Positions 24,156 through 31,573 of a DNA stretch of 64,000 nucleotides are shown piece by piece. The stretch spans positions 248,001 through 312,000 of the forward strand of contig NZ_WJYO01000001.1 of NCBI RefSeq assembly GCF_010994095.1, written 5' to 3'. The stretch's first letter is position 1, and each line of letters opens with the position of its first letter. This DNA comes from Mumia xiangluensis (GTDB lineage: Bacteria > Actinomycetota > Actinomycetes > Propionibacteriales > Nocardioidaceae). Position numbers and translations under genes: made by a program. Under the pieces are notes generated by a model, which made no database searches, had not been told where the DNA came from, and saw nothing but the letters and a program-made list of their open reading frames with translations.

Positions 24156-25139
24156 TCACCACGCCAGGCTGCGGTCGACAGCGTCGAGCACCCGGTCGAG
24201 ATCGGGGAGCCAGGCCTCCTCGACACGGCTCGGCGGGTACGGCGTGTCGTACCCTCCGACGCGCAGGACCGGCGCCTCCAACGAGTAGAAGCACTCCTCG
24301 CTGATGCGCGCGGCGATCTCGGCACCCATCCCGAGGTTGCGGTGCGCCTCGTGGACGACGACGGCGCGGCCGGTCTTGCGGACCGACTCGTGCACCGGCC
24401 CCATGTCGAGGGGCGAGAGCGTGCGCAGGTCGATGACCTCGAGGTCGAGACCGTCGGCGAGCCCAGCCTCCGCGGCACCCATGGCGACGGAGACGGCCGG
24501 CCCGTACGCGAGGACGGTCGCGCTGGTCCCCGGGCGTACGACCTGGCTGGAGAACAGCGGCGTCGGCGTGGCCTCGACGTCGATCTCCGCCTTGGTCGAG
24601 TGGTAGAGCCGCTTGGGCTCGAGGAACACGACCGGGTCCGGCGACGCGACGGCCTGCTGGATCATCCAGTACGTGTCGCGCGGGTTCGAGCACGCGACGA
24701 CCTTGAGGCCGGGCGTGTGCGCGAACTGCGCCTCCGGGCTCTCGGAGTGGTGCTCGACGGCACCGATCCCGCCGCCGAACGGGATGCGGATCACGATCGG
24801 CATCCCGACACGTCCACCGGAGCGGTAGCGGTACTTCGCGACCTGGCTGACGATCTGGTCGTACGCGGGATAGACGAACCCGTCGAACTGGATCTCGACC
24901 ACCGGCCGGTAGCCGCGCAGCGCGAGGCCCACCGCCGTGCCGAGGATGCCGGACTCGGCGAGCGGTGTGTCGATGACCCGCTCGTCGCCGAAGTCCTTCT
25001 GGAGGCCGTCGGTGATCCGGAAGACTCCGCCGAGCCGGCCGATGTCCTCGCCCATCAGCACGACCTTCGAGTCGTCGTCCATCGCGCGCCGCAGGCCTGC
25101 GTTGAGCGCCTTGGCCATGCTCATCGTCGTCGCGGTCAT
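24156..25139 (-). CDS. bkdB: 2-oxoacid dehydrogenase E1 component, beta subunit
   Basis: A 327-residue transketolase-like beta subunit: MAKALNAGLRRAMDDDSKVVLMGEDIGRLGGVFRITDGL at the start, GIGAVEHHSESPEAQFAHTPGLKV in the middle, and RVGGYDTPYPP near the end. With E1alpha it forms the thiamine-diphosphate alpha2beta2 enzyme that decarboxylates the 2-oxoacid and passes the acyl group to E2. Its start overlaps the E1alpha stop by four bases and its stop abuts E2. Confidence 0.93.
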   Translation of the reverse strand: MTATTMSMAKALNAGLRRAMDDDSKVVLMGEDIGRLGGVFRITDGLQKDFGDERVIDTPLAESGILGTAVGLALRGYRPVVEIQFDGFVYPAYDQIVSQVAKYRYRSGGRVGMPIVIRIPFGGGIGAVEHHSESPEAQFAHTPGLKVVACSNPRDTYWMIQQAVASPDPVVFLEPKRLYHSTKAEIDVEATPTPLFSSQVVRPGTSATVLAYGPAVSVAMGAAEAGLADGLDLEVIDLRTLSPLDMGPVHESVRKTGRAVVVHEAHRNLGMGAEIAARISEECFYSLEAPVLRVGGYDTPYPPSRVEEAWLPDLDRVLDAVDRSLAW

Positions 25140-26245
25140 CGGGCCACCTCCGTCTCGAGGCTCGCGGACCAGGAGCGGAACTCCTCCTGCTCGGCGGCGA
25201 GCTCCGGCGTCTGCTCGGTGAAGACGTTGCCGAACAACGTGGTGGGGTCGGGATCCGGCAGTGCGCGGACCTCAGCACGCAGTCGGACGCCCAGCTCCTC
25301 CGCCTCGGCCTCGATGTCGGTGAAGAACGCCTCGTCGACCGCGTTGACCCGGCGCAGGTAGGCGCGCACCCGCTCGAGGGGGTCGCGCAGCTTCCAGCGC
25401 TCCACCTCGTCGGAGTGGCGGTAGCGGGTCGGGTCGTCGGTCGTGGTGTGCGCGCCCATGCGGTAGGTGAACGCCTCGATCAGGCTGGGGCCGCTTCCTT
25501 CGCGAGCCCTCTGGAGCGCTTCCGTCGTCACCGCGTGGACGGCGAGCACGTCGTTGCCGTCGACCCGCACCCCGGGGAACCCGAAGCCGGCTGCCCGCTG
25601 GTAGAGCGGCACGCGGGTCTGCCGCGTGGTCGGCTCGGAGATCGCCCACTGGTTGTTCTGGCAGAAGAAGACGACGGGGGCGTTCATCACCGCCGCGTAC
25701 ACGAAGGCCTCGTTGACGTCGCCCTGGCTGGTGGCGCCGTCGCCAAAGTACGCGACGACGGCCGCGTCACGGCCTGCCTCGCCGGTGCCGACCGCGCCGT
25801 CGCGCTGGATGCCCATCGCGTACCCGGTCGCGTGGAGCGTCTGCGCGCCGATCACGATCGTGTAGAGGCCGAAGTTGTGCTCGTCGGGGTCCCACGTGCC
25901 CTGGTCCGTGCCGCGGAAGAGGCGCAGCAGCGCCATCGGGTCGACGTCGCGGCACCACGCGACGCCGTGCTCGCGGTAGGTCGGAAAGGCGAAGTCCTGC
26001 GGGGCGAGCGCGCGGCCGGAGCCGATCTGCGCGGCCTCCTGGCCGAGGAGCGAGGCCCAGATGCCGAGCTCGCCGTGGCGCTGGAGCGCCGTGGCCTCGG
26101 TGTCCACGCGACGGGTGAGGACCAGGTCGCGGTAGAGCGCGGCGATCGTCTGGTCGTCACCGTCGAAGCGGTAGTCGGGGTGCTCGACTCGCTCTCCCTC
26201 GGGGGTGAGCAGCTGGACGAGCGGGGGGTCGACAAGGTCGGCCAT
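25136..26245 (-). CDS. bkdA: 2-oxoacid dehydrogenase E1 component, alpha subunit
   Basis: A 369-residue thiamine-diphosphate subunit. The ThDP motif runs from GDGATSQGDVNEAF to FFCQNNQWAIS, and the phosphorylation-loop region is YRMGAHTTTDDPTRYR. The substrate could be branched-chain 2-oxoacids or pyruvate; YRMGAHTTTDDPTRYR and the HNFGLY insertion fit Bkd/Pdh-type actinobacterial enzymes, and I prefer Bkd with modest confidence. The ATG at 26245 has GAGGAG six bases upstream. It is the first gene of the E1alpha-E1beta-E2 operon. No E3 gene is present here. A CRP/GlxR-like site lies about 100 bases upstream. Confidence 0.9.
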   Translation of the reverse strand: MADLVDPPLVQLLTPEGERVEHPDYRFDGDDQTIAALYRDLVLTRRVDTEATALQRHGELGIWASLLGQEAAQIGSGRALAPQDFAFPTYREHGVAWCRDVDPMALLRLFRGTDQGTWDPDEHNFGLYTIVIGAQTLHATGYAMGIQRDGAVGTGEAGRDAAVVAYFGDGATSQGDVNEAFVYAAVMNAPVVFFCQNNQWAISEPTTRQTRVPLYQRAAGFGFPGVRVDGNDVLAVHAVTTEALQRAREGSGPSLIEAFTYRMGAHTTTDDPTRYRHSDEVERWKLRDPLERVRAYLRRVNAVDEAFFTDIEAEAEELGVRLRAEVRALPDPDPTTLFGNVFTEQTPELAAEQEEFRSWSASLETEVAR

Positions 26246-26342
26246 GAGCACTCCTCGCGTTCGCGGCGCGGGGTCTCCGCAGCCGACGGATCTGAGACGT
26301 GGCACGCCGACCGGACGGTGTTTGGGCGTACGAGCCACGAGA

Positions 26343-26358
26343 TGTGAGCGGGCTCACA
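26343..26358. promoter_or_regulatory. CRP/GlxR-like binding site upstream of bkd operon
   Basis: TGTGA, six bases GCGGGC, TCACA: a perfect match to the CRP-family consensus half-sites, inside a larger 9-2-9 palindrome at 26341-26360. It lies 98 bases upstream of the E1alpha start codon. Confidence 0.6.
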
Positions 26359-26391
26359 TCGTGCAGCCAGGTTAGCACCGCGACCACAGGA

Positions 26392-26419
26392 TCCCGGACG
26401 GCAGGCCTACCGTCCGGGA
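26392..26419 (-). terminator. Hairpin terminator after the secreted hydrolase
   Basis: Ten-base arms TCCCGGACGG (26392-26401) and CCGTCCGGGA (26410-26419), eight-base loop, 13 bases past the stop of the minus-strand hydrolase gene at 26432. Confidence 0.7.
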
Positions 26420-26431
26420 CCCCGTACGACG

Positions 26432-27364
26432 TCAGCCGATCGTGGTGCTCACCGTGACACCGGCATCGGCCGCGTCACCGCTCGAGTAGACGTAGTCGGC
26501 GGCGGCGGCGTCGCCGAGCTGCGCCTTGAGGAACTGCGCGGCCCAGCGCGCGGTCGTGTCGATGCTGGCGGCCTGCGAGACGGCCTGGGCGCTCGTCTCG
26601 GCCTCGGCGCCCGAGGGGCTCTGGACGTTCGTGATGCCGTAGTGGTTCACCCCGGCGACGCGGACGATCTGCTTGGGACCGTTCTCGAGCGCGGCGTACG
26701 ACGCCTCGGCGTCGGCCGGCAGGGCCATGCCGTCGGCGGCACCCTGGACGAGCTGGACCGGGATCTGGTTGTCCATGCTCGCCGTGTTGCCGAACAGCGG
26801 GGACTTGTTGTTGGTCCCGAACAGCGAGGCGGCCTTCACCTCACCGGGGAGCGAGTAGCCGAGCGTCGTGCAGAACGGGATCCCGCACGACTCCTCCGCG
26901 ACGCCGAGCGCGGCGGCGCCGCCGAAGGAGTGCCCGAGCAGGACGAGCGTGTCGGTGTCGATCTTCCCGGCGAGCGGCGACGAGGTCCTGGCGTTCTCGT
27001 CGTCCATCCACTCGAGCGCCTCGGCAGGCATCTTCTGGGACGGGTAGTAGTTCTGGTCGAAGAACACGAGGCGCTTGTGGTTGGGCACCACGACGACGAA
27101 GCCGTACGAGGCGACGGCCTTGGCGTACTCGGCGTAGTACATCCGGTGGACCTTCGCGCCCTGCATGAGAAGGGCGACGGGAAGCTCACCGGTGGCACCG
27201 GCCGGGTAGTAGACGTCGGCGCCGTCGTTGGTCACCTGGGTGGAGTAGTGCGCCACACCGGTCGCGGCGTTGGCGGTGGCGTTCGTGCCGGCGAGGACGG
27301 CCCCGCTGGCGGCTGCGGTCAGCGCTGCGGCGAGGGCGAGGTGGGCAGTACGTCTCAGACGCAT
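26432..27364 (-). CDS. Secreted alpha/beta hydrolase (chlorophyllase/esterase-like)
   Basis: A 310-residue exported hydrolase. The signal peptide (residues 1-34) is MRLRRTAHLALAAALTAAAS followed by an Ala-rich stretch ending near ATANAATG. The mature protein has the nucleophile elbow LLGHSFGGAAALG (Ser), a likely acid in QLVQGAADGMALP and a late His in AGVNHYGITN. The VVVVPNHKR and PVALLMQGAKVHRM strands fit the PET-hydrolase/chlorophyllase-like esterase group. The substrate is an ester of unknown kind. A GGAACG/CGTTCC dyad lies 24 bases upstream of the ATG, so a TetR-type repressor probably controls it. Confidence 0.82.
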   Translation of the reverse strand: MRLRRTAHLALAAALTAAASGAVLAGTNATANAATGVAHYSTQVTNDGADVYYPAGATGELPVALLMQGAKVHRMYYAEYAKAVASYGFVVVVPNHKRLVFFDQNYYPSQKMPAEALEWMDDENARTSSPLAGKIDTDTLVLLGHSFGGAAALGVAEESCGIPFCTTLGYSLPGEVKAASLFGTNNKSPLFGNTASMDNQIPVQLVQGAADGMALPADAEASYAALENGPKQIVRVAGVNHYGITNVQSPSGAEAETSAQAVSQAASIDTTARWAAQFLKAQLGDAAAADYVYSSGDAADAGVTVSTTIG

Positions 27365-27387
27365 GGGATCCCCTGTTTCCTTGTTTC

Positions 27388-27400
27388 GGAACGGCGTTCC
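27388..27400. promoter_or_regulatory. TetR-type operator dyad upstream of secreted hydrolase
   Basis: GGAACG, one base G, CGTTCC (6-1-6), 24-36 bases upstream of the hydrolase ATG. The half-site is the same as in the MFS/TetR operator at 28990-29010, but the spacing differs. Confidence 0.5.
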
Positions 27401-27491
27401 AAGTTGTGTGCTAGAGGTTGTCGCCTCCCATGCCGCGCGGTCAAGAGCGCAGACCAGGTATCTCGTCGTACGGTCGTTTCGCGGCCGACCC

Positions 27492-28967
27492 CTAGCTCGC
27501 GACGGTGTCGTCGCGGCGCGATCGTGCCGTCAGCGCGAGGGCGGCAGCGACGCCGACGAGGCTCGCTCCGGCCGCCACCCAGAACACGAGCGAGTACGAG
27601 TGCGCGACGTCGTGCCCCGCAAGAGCACCTGCCGACAGCACGGCAGTGACGATCGGAGCGGCGGCAGCCGAGCCGATCGTGCGTACGACGCTGTTCAGGC
27701 CCGTGGCCGCCCCGGCCTCTGCCGCCGGCGACCAGGACATGACGAGTCGAGCGCAGATCGCGTACCCGATCCCGTTGCCGTAGCCGAGGATCGAGAAGCC
27801 CACGATCACGGCCCACGGCGTGGTCGGCCACAGTGCCAGACCGGCCGCTCCGACCGCCATGACCGCGGCGGCCACCGTCGCCGCGCCGCCGGCGCCGCAG
27901 CGGGCGACCAGGAGCGGGGTCGTCCGCCCTCCCAGGAAGACCAGGACCGCGCTCGGCAGCATGGCGAGCGCCGAGGCGGTCACGCTCATGCCGTGCCCGT
28001 ACCCTGTGCCGGCTGGCGCCTGCATGAGCAGCGGCAACGCGATGTAGCAGACGTACGGGACAAAGCCGACGGCCACAGTGAGCAGGCTGATGAGCACGAG
28101 CGGGCCGTGACGGAACGTCCGTACGTCGACCACCGGCGCCGCCGTGCGGAGCTCCACGAGCACCAGCAGCGCGAGCAGCGCGACGCCCGCCGCGCCGACC
28201 CCGAGGGTCAGCGACGAGCCCCAGCCCCAGGTGCCGCCCTGCGACACCGCGAGCAGCACCCCGACGAGGCCGCCTGCGAGCAGCACGATCCCAGGCCAGT
28301 CGGTCGGCCGCGTGACGGCCGGCGCACCGGCGCGGGGCACCCAGGCCATCACCATCGCGGCGGACGCCAGGATCAGGACCGCCCCGAGGGCGAACAGCCA
28401 GCGCCACGACAGCGTGTCGACCACGACGCCACCGACGACGAGCGCGACCCCGGCGCCGAGACCGATCATCCCGGGGATCCACCCGAAGGCTGCCGCGAGT
28501 CGCGGACCGCGCAGCATGCCGCCCGCGAGAGCGAGCGCCAGGGGGAAGGTGGCGGTGCTGACGCCTTGCACCACGCGTGCCACGAGGAGCAGCCCGAGGT
28601 TGGGCGCAAGGGCAGCCAGGAGGGTCGCGGCGGCGAAGACGAGCACGACCGCGAGCAGGACACGGCGGTGCCCGAGCCGGTCGCCGAGATTCCCGACCAC
28701 CGGAGCGAGGACCGCGCCGGCGAGAAGGAATGCCGTGAGGATCCAGCCGGCGCCCTGCCCGGTCGCGCCGAGCTCGCGACCGAGTGTCGGCAGGGCCGGA
28801 ACGACGAGCGTCTGCATGAGCGAGAACGAGAACACCACCGCGCTCAGCGCGAAGATGAACAGGCCGGGGCGTGCGGTGGTGGCCGGTTCGGCCTGGCGTT
28901 CGCGGCTCGCCACAGCGCCGGGGTCGATCGACACGGCAGCGTCGGTGACAGGAGTGGAGGGTGGCAC
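27492..28967 (-). CDS. MFS drug efflux transporter (DHA2/EmrB type, 14 helices)
   Basis: A 491-residue permease with about fourteen hydrophobic helices. The loop after helix 2 reads GNLGDRLGHRRVLL (MFS motif A), and LPTLGRELGATGQGAGWILTAFLLAGAV is typical of DHA2 drug:proton antiporters. The GTG at 28967 is used. The divergent TetR gene and a perfect dyad between the two point to repression relieved by a toxic substrate. The substrate is not identifiable. Confidence 0.9.
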   Translation of the reverse strand: MPPSTPVTDAAVSIDPGAVASRERQAEPATTARPGLFIFALSAVVFSFSLMQTLVVPALPTLGRELGATGQGAGWILTAFLLAGAVLAPVVGNLGDRLGHRRVLLAVVLVFAAATLLAALAPNLGLLLVARVVQGVSTATFPLALALAGGMLRGPRLAAAFGWIPGMIGLGAGVALVVGGVVVDTLSWRWLFALGAVLILASAAMVMAWVPRAGAPAVTRPTDWPGIVLLAGGLVGVLLAVSQGGTWGWGSSLTLGVGAAGVALLALLVLVELRTAAPVVDVRTFRHGPLVLISLLTVAVGFVPYVCYIALPLLMQAPAGTGYGHGMSVTASALAMLPSAVLVFLGGRTTPLLVARCGAGGAATVAAAVMAVGAAGLALWPTTPWAVIVGFSILGYGNGIGYAICARLVMSWSPAAEAGAATGLNSVVRTIGSAAAAPIVTAVLSAGALAGHDVAHSYSLVFWVAAGASLVGVAAALALTARSRRDDTVAS

Positions 28968-28989
28968 GGATCGCTCGCTCTCGATGAAT

Positions 28990-29010
28990 CGGAACGGAAT
29001 CTCCGTTCCG
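28990..29010. promoter_or_regulatory. TetR operator between MFS and TetR genes
   Basis: Perfect dyad: CGGAACGGA (28990-28998), spacer ATC, TCCGTTCCG (29002-29010). It lies 22 bases upstream of the MFS start and 28 bases behind the -10 box of the TetR gene. Confidence 0.75.
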
Positions 29011-29037
29011 CTTCAAGATAGCACCCGTCGCCACAGA

Positions 29038-29043
29038 TAAAGT
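29038..29043 (+). promoter_or_regulatory. Leaderless -10 box (TetR gene)
   Basis: TAAAGT six bases (GTGGCC) before the ATG at 29050. Confidence 0.65.
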
Positions 29044-29049
29044 GTGGCC

Positions 29050-29715
29050 ATGCCCGACCTCCCCGACCGCCCCCTTCCCGGTCGCCAGCGCGAGGCTCGG
29101 TCGAACGACTCCGCCGTGCTAGCCGCTGCGCGCGAGGTCTTCTCGACCCAGGGCCCTGGCGCGTCCATCGCTGCCGTCGCACGGCAGGCTGGGGTCGGCG
29201 TCGGGTCCATCTACCGCCGCTACCCGACCAAGGACGCCCTCGTCGAGGCGCTCCACGTCCACGCGGTCCGCGAGGCAGCCCAGCTCGCCAGCGACATCGC
29301 GGACGAGGCGGAGACTGGCGAGGCAGAGACGAACGAGGCAGGCGGCGCCGTTGCCGCGTTCCTCGCCCGGCAGATCACCGGAGCCACCGGGCCGCTGCTG
29401 CGACCTCCCGGCGCCGGAGGCCCGCTCCCTCCTCAGCTGGCCGCGGCGTCCGACGACCTGCACGCCGGCCTCGAGCGGCTCGTCGCACGCGACCGCGCCG
29501 CCGGAGTCCTGCCGGCGGGCTTCACCGCCGCGGACGTCATGCAGCTGCTGACGCACCTGCGCCCACCGCTCCCCTTCCCTCGCGCGGAGGCCGATGCCCT
29601 CCACCTGCGCTATCTCGCCCTCGTGATGCGCGGGTTGCGCGAGCACGCTCGCACCGACGCCTCACTTGCCGACGGTCCGCGTTGGGAGGAGTGGGTCGGC
29701 GCCTGGCACGTCTGA
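29050..29715 (+). CDS. TetR family transcriptional repressor
   Basis: A ~221-residue TetR regulator. The helix-turn-helix is at residues ~15-60 (VLAAAREVFSTQGPGASIAAVARQAGVGVGSIYRRYPTKDALVEAL). The ligand domain is helical with a proline/glycine-rich loop (LLRPPGAGGPLPP). The ATG at 29050 is preferred over GTG 29044 because of the leaderless -10 box. It is divergent from the MFS efflux gene and probably represses it through the 28990-29010 dyad. Confidence 0.92.
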   Translation: MPDLPDRPLPGRQREARSNDSAVLAAAREVFSTQGPGASIAAVARQAGVGVGSIYRRYPTKDALVEALHVHAVREAAQLASDIADEAETGEAETNEAGGAVAAFLARQITGATGPLLRPPGAGGPLPPQLAAASDDLHAGLERLVARDRAAGVLPAGFTAADVMQLLTHLRPPLPFPRAEADALHLRYLALVMRGLREHARTDASLADGPRWEEWVGAWHV

Positions 29716-29718
29716 GCC

Positions 29719-29740
29719 ATCACCCGCGCGCGCGGGTGAT
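29719..29740. terminator. Perfect 22-bp palindrome between TetR and ligase genes
   Basis: ATCACCCGCGC pairs with GCGCGGGTGAT without a spacer, four bases past the TetR stop and just before the ligase -10 box. It can act as a terminator hairpin or an operator for the ligase promoter. Confidence 0.5.
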
Positions 29741-29746
29741 TCGTCG

Positions 29747-29752
29747 TACGGT
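29747..29752 (+). promoter_or_regulatory. Leaderless -10 box (DNA ligase gene)
   Basis: TACGGT six bases (CGTCTC) before the GTG at 29759. This decides the start over longer readings of the frame. Confidence 0.6.
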
Positions 29753-29758
29753 CGTCTC

Positions 29759-30748
29759 GTGGCCGGGCTCTGGATCGCGCCAATGCTCGCGACGTTGTCG
29801 TCGCGGCGTTTCGACGACCCGTCCTGGGTGTTCGAGCGCAAGCTCGACGGCGAGCGGCTGATGGCGATCCGGGAACGCGCGACCGTCCGGCTGTGGACCC
29901 GCAACCGGATCGACGTCAGCGCAAGCTATCCCGAGATCGTCGACGCACTGAGCGCGTTCGACTCCGCGAAGGACTGGGCGATCGACGGCGAGCTGTGCGC
30001 GATGCGCGGGGACCAGACGAGCTTCGAGGACCTGCAGAAGCGCATGCACGTCACCAACGCACGGACGATCGCGACCGCTGGTGTCACCCTCGCCTTCTGG
30101 GCGTTCGACCTGCCGCGGTTCGACGGCCACGACCTGTGCCCGCTCCCGCTGACCGCCCGCAAGGACGCCTTGCGCGACGCGTTCTCCTACTCGCCGGTCG
30201 TCCGCTTCAGCGAGCACGAGGAGGAGCATGGCCTCGCGCTCTTCGACCAGGCCGGGCGCGCCGGCTGGGAAGGCGTCATGGCCAAGCGCGCCGCGTCGAC
30301 GTACCAGCCCGGGCGGCGCTCGCCGGACTGGCTCAAGTTCAAGGTCGTCCGCGGCCAGGAGCTCGTCGTCGGCGGCTGGACCGACCCTCAGGGTGCCCGC
30401 TCGGGACTCGGCGCACTCCTTCTCGGCTACTACGACGGAGACGAGCTGCAGTACGCGGGCAAGGTCGGCACGGGGTTCGACGAAGCGACCTTGGCTCGGC
30501 TCGGCACGCTGCTCGCTCCCCTCGCCCGTGCCGAGAACCCGTTCACGGAAGCAGCGACCGAGATCCGCAAGGCCAGCCGCACCAGCCCGGCGCAGACGCA
30601 CTGGGTGGAGCCGCGACTCGTGGTCCAGATCGGGTTCAGCGAGTGGACGGGAGCCGGGCGCCTGCGCCATCCGCGCTACCAGGGGCTGCGCGACGACAAG
30701 GACGCGCGCGAGGTCGTACGCGAGCAGCCGCGCCCGCTCGGCCCCTGA
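29759..30748 (+). CDS. ATP-dependent DNA ligase (LigC-like, stand-alone)
   Basis: A 329-residue ligase. Motif I is ERKLDGERL, with the adenylated Lys28; later motifs are DGELCAM (III), FWAFDLP (IIIa), GWEGVMAKR (IV) and DWLKFKVVRGQELVVGGW (V). The C-terminal ~120 residues form the OB domain. The length matches the compact LigC/LigD ligase module, which seals nicks in DNA repair using ATP, besides the essential NAD-dependent LigA. No Ku, polymerase or nuclease gene lies beside it. The GTG start is set by the leaderless promoter. Confidence 0.88.
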   Translation: MAGLWIAPMLATLSSRRFDDPSWVFERKLDGERLMAIRERATVRLWTRNRIDVSASYPEIVDALSAFDSAKDWAIDGELCAMRGDQTSFEDLQKRMHVTNARTIATAGVTLAFWAFDLPRFDGHDLCPLPLTARKDALRDAFSYSPVVRFSEHEEEHGLALFDQAGRAGWEGVMAKRAASTYQPGRRSPDWLKFKVVRGQELVVGGWTDPQGARSGLGALLLGYYDGDELQYAGKVGTGFDEATLARLGTLLAPLARAENPFTEAATEIRKASRTSPAQTHWVEPRLVVQIGFSEWTGAGRLRHPRYQGLRDDKDAREVVREQPRPLGP

Positions 30749-30763
30749 CGCGCGATCGGACGG

Positions 30764-31384
30764 TCAGCGGGTCGCGGACACGAGCGTCGTGACGCCCAGC
30801 GTCGCGATGATGCCCGCACTGCCGCGATCGATCGCCTGCTCCACCCGCGGGCGACGCAGCCAGCCGATCGCCTTGCCGGCCGCGACCGCGATGAGGGCGA
30901 AGTAGACGAAGCCGATCGCGGCGAAGATCGCCCCGAGCAGGAGCGTCGCTCCGAGCGTCACGTCGTGGCCGGGCAGGAACTGCGGCACGATCGCGACGAA
31001 GAAGAGCCCGACCTTCGGGTTCAGCACGTTGGAGAGCAGACCCGCGCGCATCGCCGCCGCCGGGCGGACGCCGTACGCGCCGTCGACGTCGCCGACACCG
31101 CGTCCGCGCCGGATCAGTGCACGGACCCCCAGCCACAGGAGGTAGAGGCCGCCCGCGATCTTGACGACGCGGTACGCCTCGGCAGACTGCTCGAGCAGGG
31201 TCGCGAGGCCCGCGGCGACCGCGAGCGCCCACAGCAGCGAACCGGTCGCCGATCCGGTGGCCGCGGCCAGCCCGGCACGAGTGCCACCGAGACTGAAGCG
31301 CAGCACCAGGAACGTGTCCGGTCCGGGCGTCAGCGCCAGCAGCACGCAGAGGCCGGCGAAGCCGAGGAGAAGCGAGAGATCCAT
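30764..31384 (-). CDS. LysE/RhtB family amino-acid exporter
   Basis: A 206-residue membrane protein with about six helices. The start is MDLSLLLGFAGLCVLLALTPGPDTFLVLRF, whose TPGPD is the family mark, and GLLSNVLNPKVGLFFVAIVPQF follows in the middle. Family members export basic amino acids, homoserine or threonine. AGGAAAAA lies just before the ATG, a strong Shine-Dalgarno. The upstream region is markedly AT-rich compared with the rest of the window. No LysG-type regulator is adjacent. Confidence 0.9.
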   Translation of the reverse strand: MDLSLLLGFAGLCVLLALTPGPDTFLVLRFSLGGTRAGLAAATGSATGSLLWALAVAAGLATLLEQSAEAYRVVKIAGGLYLLWLGVRALIRRGRGVGDVDGAYGVRPAAAMRAGLLSNVLNPKVGLFFVAIVPQFLPGHDVTLGATLLLGAIFAAIGFVYFALIAVAAGKAIGWLRRPRVEQAIDRGSAGIIATLGVTTLVSATR

Positions 31385-31455
31385 TTTTTCCTGAGAAACA
31401 ACATAATAGACAGAGTGAAAGGCCGAGCAGGTTCGATCATAGCAGTCTGCCTATC

Positions 31456-31473
31456 TACCCCTCTAAAGGGGTA
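31456..31473. promoter_or_regulatory. Dyad in AT-rich LysE/PFK intergenic region
   Basis: TACCCCT, spacer CTAA, AGGGGTA (7-4-7). It lies 72 bases upstream of the LysE start and ~90 bases before the phosphofructokinase -10 box. Possible operator for either gene. Confidence 0.4.
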
Positions 31474-31561
31474 TCAGATTGACAAGCGATCCCGACACCA
31501 GATCGCAGAATGACCAGCCAGGGCAGCAGGCACGGGGAGGCGCGGACGGGCCTGGGTTGCC

Positions 31562-31567
31562 TACGCT
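31562..31567 (+). promoter_or_regulatory. Leaderless -10 box (phosphofructokinase)
   Basis: TACGCT six bases (CGTCCC) before the GTG at 31574. Confidence 0.65.
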
Positions 31568-31573
31568 CGTCCC

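Noticed and set aside
31425-31445. tRNA T-arm (GGTTCGATC) in the LysE/PFK gap
   Set aside because: Flanking bases cannot form the five-pair T-stem and no acceptor or anticodon arm is found.
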